The notes beneath the pieces were generated by a model. That model did not search any database. It was not told the origin of the DNA and was given only the letters and a program-made list of their open reading frames with translations. 43,196 nucleotides of DNA, taken from Asparagopsis taxiformis (Eukaryota; Rhodophyta; Florideophyceae; Bonnemaisoniales; Bonnemaisoniaceae). The DNA is taken from assembly GCA_030407315.1 (NCBI GenBank), contig JALQPE010002278.1, positions 1-43,196 on the forward strand, written 5' to 3'. This document shows, in pieces, positions 7,313 to 16,452 of the stretch. Position numbers and translations under genes: made by a program. Numbering within the stretch: the first letter of the stretch is position 1; every line of letters starts with the position of its first letter.

Positions 7313-10300
7313 ATGGAGAGCAATACATCTGGGATCCGAATAGAGAAGCTGGACTACTCCAACTTCCATTCATGGAAACAAAAGATGGAACTCATCCTCG
7401 GTCATCGAGAGGTAGACGAAATGATTGACTCGGAACTTTGTCCTCCTCGCCCTACAGACCCAGAAGAGCTTTCGAAATGGCTACGGAAGGATAAAACTGC
7501 CCGAATGGCCATCGGAATCACGTTGTCCGACGAGATGCTCAAGAATGTTACACACACCACTACTGCTCTAGAAATGTGGCAAGAGATTTGTAACGTGCAT
7601 CAAAGGCATACATTGCTCAACAAACTAGCCGCGAGGCGGGACTTCTATACTGCTACGATGAGACCAGGTGAGCAAATGCTGGTTTATATCAACCGGGTTC
7701 GACAAATGGCAACAGTATTGACCTCCATGGGTGTCAACATTGACGATAAAGAAATGGCCATGGCTGTTCTCAATGGACTTCCCTCGTCTTTCCAAACGCT
7801 TATTACTGCTCTTGATGCTATCGGGGATGAGGACCCCACCTTTACGTTCGACAAAGTACGCAGTCTCCTTCTCCAAGAGGAGCGTCGAGCTGCGATCCAG
7901 AAACCTCGAGGGTCGTCTTCGGATACAGCTGCTTTGGTTTCCACAAGTGGAAAGCCTTCTGGAAACATCAACAGGAAGAAATGTACCCACTGTGGGCGTA
8001 CGAACCATACAGAGCCGTATTGTTGGCAGAAGTATGGCCGACCTCCCCGCTCCCGCTCGAACAAACCTCGCACTTCTGCTCACATATCTCAACGAGAGTC
8101 GAACTTAACCTCTATGGCTGCCGTAGCGATGGACACTGAACAGAACAAAGATGATGAAGGAAAAGAGTATGTTTGTCTACTCTCATCATATTCTGAGTCG
8201 CTCAAGGAGATACACATCGCATCTACCTGGTACATCGACTCCGCAGCTACTTCTCATATGACGTTCGATCGAACAATGTTTGTTTCCTACAAGAAATTAA
8301 AACCTTTCAGTGTGACTCTAGGAGACAAATCAACTGCACTAGCTGTGGGATGTGGCGATGTTAAACTTTCAATCCTAGTAAACGGGAAAGAAAGAGTTTA
8401 CCTACTTAAAGATGTCCTTCATGTTCCGTCATTTATTTTTTCCCTCATATCAGTGAGTACTCTCACTGCTCGTGGAATATCGGTACAGTTTACGAACAAT
8501 GGAGTCATCTTAACTAAAGACGGAGGCGCGATAGCCACCGGACACAAACGTAACGGACTCTATGCTATCGATCTCAATGTTCCTATTAAAGAAAGGGATA
8601 TTGGAATAGAATCTGCTTGTGTTGCTTCTCTGCAACTATGGCATGAACGATTAGGCCACTTCGACAAAAATGGAATATCTCGAATGGCACAAATCTCCGC
8701 GGTGAATGGACTCAGAATCAAAAACGACTCATCCCCGAAAACCCATCTGTGTGAAGGGTGCGTTACCGGTAAAATGCCTCGTGTAGCGATCCCGAAATCT
8801 TCTCTGACGAGAGCCTTTGAGATACTTGATTTAGTTCACACAGACCTAGCAGGGCCTATAGAACCACGCTCAAAAGGGGGAGCTCGATATTTCGTTACTT
8901 TCATTGACGACAAGTCTCGTTGGCTCACTGTCTATCCGTTGCATCGGAAGTCTGATTGCTTCGATGCATTCCAGCGATTTCTGTGTTTGGCTGAAACACA
9001 AACAGGGCGAGTACTTCGTCAATTACGCTCCGACGGAGGGGGAGAATATTTCTCCAATGAGTTCTGCTCTTTCCTTGAAATGAAAGGCATCAAACGGCAG
9101 ACGACTTGTGCATACACTCCACAACAGAACGGCGTAGCAGAACGTATGAATCGAACTCTGAAGGATCACATTCGAACCATGCTTCATCACAACTCTACTC
9201 CATTGGAGTTCTGGGCAGAGGCACTCTCTTGTGCTGCCTACATTCGTAATCGAATTACTAGTCGTTCTCTTCCATCTGGAACGACTCCTTTTGAAATCTG
9301 GCACGGCCGAAAACCAAACATCGCGCACTTGCGCACGTTCGGCAGTAATTGCTGGTATAAAATTCCAGATAAACATCTACAGACGCTAGACTACCGTTCA
9401 GTCAAAGCGATAATGCTTGGGTACGCAGAAGCACAGAAAGCATACAAGTTATGGGACTTTACAAATGAGAAAATAGTAGTGTCTCGAGATGTGATCTTCG
9501 ACGAGACGAAATCGAAAACGGTGACTAAGGAGTCTGACTACACAGAATTTGACACTTTCTCTTATGAGACTTTTGAGAACCACACATCTGAGAACTCTCC
9601 AGGTTCTCGTACACAAAAGAACTCTCCTCCCTCTCCACCCTCAAGTCCCTCTACTGAACATATCACATCACAGCCACAATCTCCTCCACCCACATCTGCT
9701 TCAGGACCTGACGTTTCCATTATGAATGCTCCTCGAAAATCTTCCCGTGCTCGAAAACCTCCGGGTGAATGGTGGAAAACCACTGCCATCGTTTCTGCTG
9801 CGGCTGATTCCACTCCAGAACACCTCCTCACCTTCACTGAGGTGACCAAGGGGGAGGAGAAAGGTCTATGGATCGAAGCAATCCAATCCGAAATGGATTC
9901 TCTCCATGCAAATCGCACTTGGATTCTGGTCCCCCGCAGTGAAGCTGTCAACCTTCTTTCTTCAAAATGGGTCTTCAAACGCAAAGATATCATCAACGAC
10001 AACGGAGAGCACTCAATAAAGCATAAAGCTCGGCTCGTAACGCGAGGATTCGAGCAGAAATATGGCATTGACTATGCCGAAACATACGCACCTGTTGTCA
10101 AGTTCTGCACTCTACGCATGTTCTTCGCTCTGACTGTTCATCACGATCTTTTCTGCGATCAGATGGATGTGAAGACAGCCTTTCTCTATGGTGACCTCGA
10201 ACAAGAAATATACATGGAGCAGCCTGAGGGGTTTGTGAGTCCAGCGTATCCCAACCATGTCTGTAAACTTCAGAAAGCACTTTACGGTCTCAAACAGGCT

Positions 10301-11389
10301 CCAAGGCAGTGGCACGCTAAAATTGACGAGTTTCTCATATCTGAACTCACATTCCAGAGCTCCCCGTACGATCCATGCTTCTATGTTAGGAACAGTAAGG
10401 ATTCTATGATGATCATTGCACTTTACGTGGATGATTTGTTGCTGGCCTCTAGCAGCAGAGACTTATTGGACGAACTAAAGGAAGAGTTCTGCAAACGCTT
10501 CGAGATGAAAGACTGTGGCAGAGCTCGAGTGTGCCTTGGACTAGAAATTGTACGAGACCCTTCCAGAGGGCTGTTGCACTTGAATCAAACCCGATACGCC
10601 GAAAAGGTATTGGAACGATTCGGAATGGAAAACTCCAGCCCTGTTACAACTCCAATGCAAGCTCAGATCTCGATTGGGGATACCGAAACAGAGGCAATTG
10701 ACTCCACACTCTACCGCAAAGCCATTGGAAGCCTAATGTATCTAGCTGTGGGAACTCGTCCTGACATCGCGTTTGCAGTCGGAAGACTTGCTCAGTTCGT
10801 CGAGACTCCAACCAAATCTCTCTGGGTAGCTGTGAAGCGCGTTCTACGATATGTTTCAGGTACTAAAGGTTTTGGGGTACTTTACAAGGCCTCAGAGGAT
10901 CTATCACCGGTAGGATTTAGCGACTCAGATTGGGGAGGCTGCACAATAAATCGGAAATCTACCAGCGGCTACGTCTTCATGATGGCTGGCGCAGCTGTGA
11001 GCTGGAAGTCTCGCAAGCAAAGCTGTGTAGCTCAGTCTTCCTCCGAGGCTGAATACATGGCCCTGAGTGCTGCTGTAAAGGAGGCTATTTGGCTCAGCAA
11101 TATAGTTGGTTTCGGCAGCGGGAACAGCTCCGCAGATCCGATTCTCATCAATGTCGATAACCAAGGCTCAATCAAGATGGCCAAGAATGACGCATCGGGA
11201 ACTCGAACCAAACATATCGACATCCAATATCATTTCGTCCGAGATTGTCTACTGAAGGAGATGTTTGCAATTGACTACTGCCCAACATCTGAAATGATAG
11301 CCGACCTGCTGACTAAGCCTCTGCAACGCGTTCAGTTCATGAAGCTCCGAGAACTTATGGGTGTGTCAGCACTGTCATCAATCGAGTAA
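7313..11389 (+). CDS. gag-pol: Intact copia Gag-Pol polyprotein (C2)
   Basis: One open frame of 1358 residues, with no Gag/Pol frameshift or stop, from ATG 7313 (context GCGATGG) to TAA 11387-11389. Order: copia-type Gag (1 to about 200); CCHC zinc knuckle C224-x2-C-x4-H-x4-C237; aspartic protease with D309-S-A; pre-integrase HHCC zinc site (H444, H449, C480, C483); integrase core D511, D574, E610, giving a DD35E spacing; a Pro/Ser-rich linker near 750-830; reverse transcriptase with YVDD at 1038-1041; RNase H with SDSDWGG and SSEAEYMAL. All catalytic signatures are present, so the enzyme set looks functional. It is processed by its own protease in the family. It is the first gene reached by an unspliced RNA, as no other usable AUG precedes it. 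Confidence 0.97.
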   Translation: MESNTSGIRIEKLDYSNFHSWKQKMELILGHREVDEMIDSELCPPRPTDPEELSKWLRKDKTARMAIGITLSDEMLKNVTHTTTALEMWQEICNVHQRHTLLNKLAARRDFYTATMRPGEQMLVYINRVRQMATVLTSMGVNIDDKEMAMAVLNGLPSSFQTLITALDAIGDEDPTFTFDKVRSLLLQEERRAAIQKPRGSSSDTAALVSTSGKPSGNINRKKCTHCGRTNHTEPYCWQKYGRPPRSRSNKPRTSAHISQRESNLTSMAAVAMDTEQNKDDEGKEYVCLLSSYSESLKEIHIASTWYIDSAATSHMTFDRTMFVSYKKLKPFSVTLGDKSTALAVGCGDVKLSILVNGKERVYLLKDVLHVPSFIFSLISVSTLTARGISVQFTNNGVILTKDGGAIATGHKRNGLYAIDLNVPIKERDIGIESACVASLQLWHERLGHFDKNGISRMAQISAVNGLRIKNDSSPKTHLCEGCVTGKMPRVAIPKSSLTRAFEILDLVHTDLAGPIEPRSKGGARYFVTFIDDKSRWLTVYPLHRKSDCFDAFQRFLCLAETQTGRVLRQLRSDGGGEYFSNEFCSFLEMKGIKRQTTCAYTPQQNGVAERMNRTLKDHIRTMLHHNSTPLEFWAEALSCAAYIRNRITSRSLPSGTTPFEIWHGRKPNIAHLRTFGSNCWYKIPDKHLQTLDYRSVKAIMLGYAEAQKAYKLWDFTNEKIVVSRDVIFDETKSKTVTKESDYTEFDTFSYETFENHTSENSPGSRTQKNSPPSPPSSPSTEHITSQPQSPPPTSASGPDVSIMNAPRKSSRARKPPGEWWKTTAIVSAAADSTPEHLLTFTEVTKGEEKGLWIEAIQSEMDSLHANRTWILVPRSEAVNLLSSKWVFKRKDIINDNGEHSIKHKARLVTRGFEQKYGIDYAETYAPVVKFCTLRMFFALTVHHDLFCDQMDVKTAFLYGDLEQEIYMEQPEGFVSPAYPNHVCKLQKALYGLKQAPRQWHAKIDEFLISELTFQSSPYDPCFYVRNSKDSMMIIALYVDDLLLASSSRDLLDELKEEFCKRFEMKDCGRARVCLGLEIVRDPSRGLLHLNQTRYAEKVLERFGMENSSPVTTPMQAQISIGDTETEAIDSTLYRKAIGSLMYLAVGTRPDIAFAVGRLAQFVETPTKSLWVAVKRVLRYVSGTKGFGVLYKASEDLSPVGFSDSDWGGCTINRKSTSGYVFMMAGAAVSWKSRKQSCVAQSSSEAEYMALSAAVKEAIWLSNIVGFGSGNSSADPILINVDNQGSIKMAKNDASGTRTKHIDIQYHFVRDCLLKEMFAIDYCPTSEMIADLLTKPLQRVQFMKLRELMGVSALSSIE

Positions 11390-11392
11390 GCC

Positions 11393-11404
11393 AAAGAGGG
11401 GGAG
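11393..11404 (+). promoter_or_regulatory. Polypurine tract of C2
   Basis: AAAGAGGGGGAG abuts the 3' LTR and begins four bases after the gag-pol stop. It primes plus-strand DNA in this class of elements. Confidence 0.9.
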
Positions 11405-11879
11405 TGTTGAATCACTGCGAATAGGCCTCGAAGGCCTAATTCCGTGAGAAAACTTTGACTCTCGATTTCTCTATGAAGGAGTGCTCTGAGCGCTCCGAAA
11501 CCTATCTCATTGTATTCAGCGTCACCGAATTAGTCGGGTAGCAACTTCTCCGGGGCTCTTACGACACTCCATTACGGAGTAACTAGCCTCAGAAGTTTTA
11601 ATTTGTTTGTCATAATTCAAATTAGTAATTAGAAATGCTAGGACGAGTTGAGGTCCTGGCACTGGGAAAAATGTTATGATATATGTACACGTGGCGATGG
11701 CATGATAGAAATCACACGTGTACCAGATTGGCAGGTGGTGATGGCAACGACAGACTGTCTGGACAAACCAAGAACAGGCTGTCCGACTCACCGTTGGCGC
11801 ATCTCGCCAGTAGTAGAAATAATCTGGTGAGCTCGCAATTTTTAGTAAACACTGGTAAGCGACCATTTTGATTCTCACA
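11405..11879 (+). repeat. 3' LTR of C2
   Basis: 475 bp and apparently identical to 5375-5849, including the CACGTG dyad (11685-11733). Identity implies too little time since insertion for substitutions to build up. Confidence 0.95.
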
Positions 11880-11884
11880 GGTTG
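11880..11884. repeat. Target-site duplication of C2, right copy
   Basis: GGTTG matches 5370-5374. Beyond it the C1 leader continues. Confidence 0.95.
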
Positions 11885-11950
11885 GACGGTCCACGGCGAT
11901 GTATAGATCCTTGGTTCAAACCCCAGCAACGACGCTGGCTAAACTTTTTT
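11885..11950 (+). other. tRNA-like Pol III unit of C1, B-box half
   Basis: GGTTCAAACCC at 11913-11923 matches the tRNA B box, and T6 at 11945-11950 would end Pol III transcription. It completes the unit begun at 5353. The T stem can form 4 of 5 pairs, but the 3' acceptor arm does not match the 5' arm. Confidence 0.6.
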
Positions 11951-12200
11951 CTTTCGCACGCGAACCCCAGATAAAAGAATGATGTCACCTGATGACGATG
12001 ACCGAGAGACGGATGGCAAGATGACAGAGTGTCAGTGTGACACGGTGTGAATGACAGGATGTCAGTGTCAGTGACAGGATGACACAGTGTCGGCGCGGAG
12101 TAGCGACAGAGGTGCGCGGCGGCGACAGAACGGAAGAAAAGCGAGTAGACGAAGAGAAGAGAGAACGAGGCGAGAACGAGACGAAATAGAACACTGATTT
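11951..12200 (-). other. Distal leader remnant of C1
   Basis: This holds a TGTCA/TGACA-rich stretch (11983-12093, about nine copies) and then a GC- and purine-rich part matching the general layout of the C3 leader. No primer site or 5' LTR of C1 can be found beyond it, so that end of C1 has been lost or replaced. There is no ATG on the element strand down to about 12200. Confidence 0.6.
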
Positions 12201-13028
12201 CCATATGAACAGAATGTACTTCCGGAAACAGAATCTGAAAATTTTTCGATGTTGATTGACTAATCGTAAGTTGATTGAATTGTGGCCAATGAGATGAACA
12301 TATTGACTGATTGGCTGGAATTGCGCTAACAGTTCCAAGTTCATCACTGCCCAGCCCAATTGATTTGTCGTACAACCAGTCGCAGCTTGGTTCGTTTACA
12401 ATCCTGACAGCCTGTCGACAATCTGCTCGCTTCTGCCTTGAAAGTTGCGTTTGAACCGTATTGGTAGTTTCCAAAACAATCTGACCATACTAGAGTTCGT
12501 ATTTGATAACATTATCTGTATTTATTTTATAAAAAACTATATGTGCACCGTGGTTATATTGTTAATACTTGCTCGCCGTGTTGGTGCAGCAGCATGAAAG
12601 CGATCCATTTCATGTCTGCCGATGCATTGCACTAATGCGCATAGGCAGATAAATGAATAGTTTAACTGGAACATGTGAGTGTATATCCCTTGTCTAAACG
12701 CTCAGGATCCTTATGGCGCGCTTGGTGGGCCTGTAGAAATATAGCTGCCTCGTAAGAAAACCTGCCAGAGTAGACGAAATATAGTTATACTACAAAATGA
12801 CAACCGTCATTCCAAGGTCGCATTCAATACATCACGACGTGTCTGTGTTGCTCATACTGGCCGAGAAACTTGATCGCTTTGTATGCTTCGCACCGTCCCT
12901 GTCGAGAGCCATGGGTGGCAGTTCGCTGAGCAGGCTGCTAAAGGTGAATTCAGCACCCGGCGACGCGGCAACTTCATTCGATCTCTTCTCCTCCATTGTG
13001 TCGACGACGGCGTTGACCATCGAGAAGA
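12201..13028. other. No gene recognised
   Basis: AT-rich sequence between C1 and the kinase gene. I see no LTR, tRNA or convincing coding frame. Open frames on both strands at 12797-13045 overlap each other and look like chance. It probably contains the 3' flank of the kinase gene. Confidence 0.5.
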
Positions 13029-13949
13029 TCAGCTTTGCTCGATGAGCACGTAGGGCTTGAGCGCGTTATGGGTCGAATGCAGACCTGTAATGTAGCCCTG
13101 ATCACGGTCCATGCCCTTGGGCATACGGCCTGTATGTGCAAAATCAATCATTCGCACGTCGCAGGGCGCGTGACGCGTCAGGATGGATATTTGATAATCG
13201 GACAAGCGAGCCCTGGGGTTGATGGTATGCAGCTTGTGTAGGGCGCGCGCCCAGTGTGTATAGGGGGCGCGATTGTCGGTGTCGTAGATGAGCAGAATAG
13301 ATGAGCCGATGAAACGGAACTTGTCATTCTTTCTGAATTGGCGAAGAATATCCTCGATGGCGAGCTGAAAACGTAGCGCGACACCACTTCGCTGACCTGA
13401 TTCGTCGATTAGAAAAAAAGTTAGCACATCTTGCAAGGACAAACGCATATGAGCGGAGATGGAATGACTTTGCGTTTTGATACCTTTCAAGCGTTTATTT
13501 TCCAGAGTGCGATACATACTGAGACTCTCCAGTCTGCAACCGGCGGTTTTGGTGCCGGTGACACGGTCGAGCGCATTCATTATGATTCTTTTCAACAAGC
13601 TGGATTCGTCGTCCTCAACGGTTTGCACACCCATTTTGAGGCCGATGACGCTGGGTCTCTCGAAGCCATAGGTGAGATTCTCGATCTTGATGGCCTTTCC
13701 ACCGTCAACTGTGCCTTTGAAAGCGGGGATTAAGCGAGCGGGCCACTCGCCGCGTTGAGCGGCTCGATAAAAGCTTACTTCGCGCTCTTCAACTCTCTTG
13801 ACGAGTGTAGCGCCATCGCTGTGGAAGCTGCCGTCGTGACGGCCGGCCTGTTCAAAATCGGAATCGGAAGACTTGGAATGCTTTGGTTTGGGCTCGATTG
13901 GCACGAGATTGAAAGTGGCGGGGATGACCTTTTGACCGGCGTGCGACAT
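13029..13949 (-). CDS. Inositol polyphosphate kinase family protein
   Basis: 306 residues, about the size of the bare kinase domain. The family phosphorylates inositol phosphates (IP3 3-kinase, IPMK and IP6 kinase/KCS1 types). Visible signatures: QAGRHDGSF near 35 and a basic TLVKRVEEREVSFY segment; LIPAFKGT at 73-80; ENLTYGFERPSVIGLKMG at 90-107, the PxxxDxKxG substrate motif; GSSILLIYD at 215-223, the SSLL-type motif; MIDFAHT at 267-273 followed by DQGYITGL. In PxxxDxKxG the aspartate is Gly103 (GGC where GAC would give Asp), so catalysis may be impaired. The ATG falls just where the upstream glycosyltransferase segment loses its frame. Subfamily is not certain. Confidence 0.75.
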   Translation of the reverse strand: MSHAGQKVIPATFNLVPIEPKPKHSKSSDSDFEQAGRHDGSFHSDGATLVKRVEEREVSFYRAAQRGEWPARLIPAFKGTVDGGKAIKIENLTYGFERPSVIGLKMGVQTVEDDESSLLKRIIMNALDRVTGTKTAGCRLESLSMYRTLENKRLKGIKTQSHSISAHMRLSLQDVLTFFLIDESGQRSGVALRFQLAIEDILRQFRKNDKFRFIGSSILLIYDTDNRAPYTHWARALHKLHTINPRARLSDYQISILTRHAPCDVRMIDFAHTGRMPKGMDRDQGYITGLHSTHNALKPYVLIEQS

Positions 13950-13964
13950 GGAAATGGCTCGCTC

Positions 13965-14825
13965 ATCGCCGCTGCAGACGCCAACCCGCTGCCCATCACT
14001 CGAAGACGATTCCCCAATCCGCTCTGCACATGTATCATGATCACACGCGGCCGAACGTTCCTTTTGATCACCTCGTCCACATTGGCCCTTGCTTTACGGT
14101 CATTCATATTTGTCAAAAGTCTCTCTAGCATTTTTGTCTTCATGCAACCAATCACACCCCATGGGATTTCAAAGTCGTCACACAGTCGTCTCCCTAGTGC
14201 TGTACGCCACGTCTCTTCGATTTCATCATCGCCAACAAGCGTAAACAAGTCTGGAGGGAAGTATGTCGCAACCAAATGCGACTTGTTGTCATCAATAGGC
14301 TCATATACTGACCCGTGACTACGTGACGTCCAGGGGTCATTCAACTGTTCCAGCACAAGTGAATTGAGATCAATCTGGGCACGTGGGAATTTGACACCCT
14401 CTTGTTTACGACATGCATCTTCATGCCCAATATGAGAGACATGATCATGGCTGACATTACGCCGCTTGAGACCAGTAGAAACCAGCCGACGGTAAAGGTC
14501 TTCATCATCGTAACCATAGGTGCGTATACGTTCATCATAACCACCGACATTCCAGAAATTACGCTGTGAAACGAGCAAAGCCCCATTCAGATGTATTTCA
14601 TTTGCATCGCGCGCGTTGATGTAATAGCCAGTATAGAAGAACGGCTGCGTCGCAGACAGCTTGTGACTAACAATAGCCTCGAGCGACAGGACATAATCAC
14701 AGTCCACCTTGAAGAAGACATCAAAGGTGGCTCTACTGAACGCCAAATTGTACGCACGCGCGTTCGATGTACAGGATTGTTTCATTGGAAAACTTGTCTT
14801 CCAGAATTTTCAACACCTCAACCGT
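13965..14825 (-). pseudogene. Partial GT2/GT7-like glycosyltransferase segment
   Basis: The open frame reads SNARAYNLAFSRATFDVFF with a DCD (the D-x-D nucleotide-sugar site), then NGALLVSQRNFWNVGGYDE and YGYDDEDLYRRL, the galactosyltransferase C-terminal (Glyco_transf_7C) pattern with an ED acid pair. Near the end VQSGLGNRLRVMGSGLASA resembles the start of a second glycosyltransferase-like module (GLGNRLR), cut off after a few residues next to the kinase start. The upstream side joins the trehalose-phosphate-synthase-like segment with a frame change near 14785. No complete gene can be read, so this is a fragment or relic. The sugar and acceptor are unknown. Confidence 0.6.
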
Positions 14826-15235
14826 GTCACTCGCAACGAAAGCGTGCCATGCCTCGCGAGCGAAACACTTCATCTTGCTGTCGTTTCCATAGACATCTGT
14901 GATCATGTGGAAGATCGGCCATAGGGTTCCCTTGCAGAAGCCCTGGTAGAACTTGGTCCGCGTCTCGGACGTGATGAAGACGGAGACACAATTAAATTCA
15001 TTGGAAAGTTTGGACTCGATCGTACTGCGTTCTCGAGGGATGATGGGCTCAATAGTATTGAGAATTCCCACCCAGAGTGGGGAAATCCTGCGCTCGTCGA
15101 GCCCGCGAAGTAAACCGGTGCAGGTGAGATACAAATCATCGTTATCCCAGGTAAACGACCAGTTTCCATCCGCTTCTTTCTTTGCGGTTATTAGCAATCG
15201 GTACATGACGATAATGGCGTGACACCAGAACACTG
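14826..15235 (-). pseudogene. Trehalose-6-phosphate synthase (GT20) N-terminal fragment
   Basis: About 130 residues resemble the start of GT20 trehalose-6-phosphate synthase, which makes trehalose-6-phosphate from UDP-glucose and glucose-6-phosphate. Signatures are an opening IIVMYRLLIT, then NWSFTW and DDLYLT, a WVG segment, VFITSE, and FYQGFCKGTLWPIFH. The catalytic remainder of the family (another 300 or more residues) is absent. After AREAWHAFVASDTV the sequence becomes glycosyltransferase-2-like. It lies on the same strand between a starch-binding-like segment and the GT2 segment, so this may be a broken or rearranged fusion gene. Confidence 0.6.
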
Positions 15236-15529
15236 TTCTGGTTCGGTGAATGAGACGGGACTGATTGCCGGGGTGGTTTGGGCCTCTGTATCGAGTTCTT
15301 TTTCGCGAGAATGCCCTGCAAGGGTGAAAGCAGCTTTTGCAGCGCGAGCTTCTGCGTTGTCGTTGAAAACATTACATTGGCCATCAACAACCATGGTCGC
15401 GCTGCCTTCAGTTTTTACGGAGCTGTCTTCTTTGAATTGCTCCCAGAAGTCCGCGTCTGGAACAATGTCAAGATCGGAAGATTGCGGATCTGAGTTAAGC
15501 GGTTGGCGGGGCTGTTGAGCGCCTGCATC

Positions 15530-15993
15530 GATGGGTTCATTGCCGGGCATGCAGACGTACTTGTACACATTACGACGGTTGGCGGGCAATGTGACGCTGA
15601 TACGCCATATGGGGAAGTCGGCAACAGAGGTAGTTAGCTCAATGGCGCGCGACTTGGATCCATCGACTTCAATGTTGCCATTACCTTGTCTTCCCCACCA
15701 TCCAGTCCAGGATGCCTTTCGGTACTTGTTGAATCCCGCAAAGCTGTCGGTATTCCGCTCAGCAACGATAATATACTGTTCGAACGCGTGACTGTCTTCC
15801 CAGCTGGCGAAAGAAATGAAATGGACCTCGACAAAACACCAACCCGCTTTGAAAAATCTGCCAGCACAGAATTCGAACTACCATTCCTGCGCAAAGTAGG
15901 CCGTCCAGATGGGCTAGGAGCCTGTGGCTGATCATCGGTCGGAACCTTGAGCAATGTCCTCAAATTGGACATACTGCCGGCATATTCACCCAT
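15530..15993 (-). pseudogene. Starch-binding-like N-terminal segment (CBM20-like)
   Basis: From ATG 15993 a Ser-rich leader is open to about 15800, with MSNLRTLLKVPTDDQP and GRPTLRRNGSSN. The sense then moves to another frame carrying EDSHAFEQYIIVAERN and FPIWRISVTLPANRRNVYKYV, whose W...v.lp....YKYv pattern is that of CBM20 starch-binding modules. An intron or frameshift must lie near 15800. Starch-binding modules fused to trehalose-phosphate synthase are known in some eukaryotes, and the neighbouring GT20 fragment fits that. The module assignment is tentative. Confidence 0.45.
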
Positions 15994-16452
15994 ACCTGGA
16001 CGCAGAGAGCGGTGTGTGATGAGGCGGAAAGGTTGTGTTGGATGGTAAGGTTGGTGAAGGTGGGATAGAAGGATGTTCGGCGATGGAAAGTGCAGAATGA
16101 AAGGAATCAGCCGATGAATCGGAAAGGTTTTCGGGCTGTTGATGCATAACCTAGAAGTGGAGCAAGCTTCAGTAGTTTGCAAAGAGATGAAGATGATGGC
16201 CAAGTTGTAAAGGAAGATCACGCCCGGTCAAGTGCGATACTTGATATGATCTGTCGAGTTGGCAACACTTGTTTTGTACTCGTGGCCACGTGGACGGGCG
16301 TTCCAACGAAATTAATTTATTTCAAATCCGTCGGCGAAGTCGTAACACCAGCAACATTCTCACAGTGGCCTGATAGACATCCTTCCGTGACCTCAGTTCG
16401 CTACATCCGCAAACCACCAACAACTTTGTTCTCAGCGCCCATCTTCCTCAAA
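15994..16452. promoter_or_regulatory. Divergent intergenic region
   Basis: This separates the minus-strand CBM20-like start (15993) from the plus-strand PWP2 start (16453). It is presumably a shared promoter region of the ancestral genes. I can name no motif. Confidence 0.3.

Larger units (their letters stand above)
5375..11879 (+). mobile_element. Intact Ty1/copia retrotransposon C2 (6505 bp)
   Basis: A full-length element bounded by two 475-bp LTRs that look identical, each TGTTGA to TCACA, and by GGTTG duplications. In order it has the 5' LTR, a tRNA-iMet primer site, a GC-rich leader with a minisatellite and TGTCA repeats, an antisense tRNA-like unit, an intron, the zinc-finger exon, a hairpin, an uninterrupted 1358-residue gag-pol, a polypurine tract and the 3' LTR. 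The integrase-before-reverse-transcriptase order makes it Ty1/copia. Identical LTRs and intact genes point to very recent insertion and probable activity. It sits inside the leader of C1. Confidence 0.97.

Noticed and set aside
7625..8092. Antisense frames of 125-168 codons over gag-pol
   Set aside because: Shadows of the conserved gag-pol reading frame on the opposite strand, with low-complexity Arg/Ser composition.
12201..12480. 5' LTR of C1
   Set aside because: No match to any LTR segment or to the primer-site complement could be found here.
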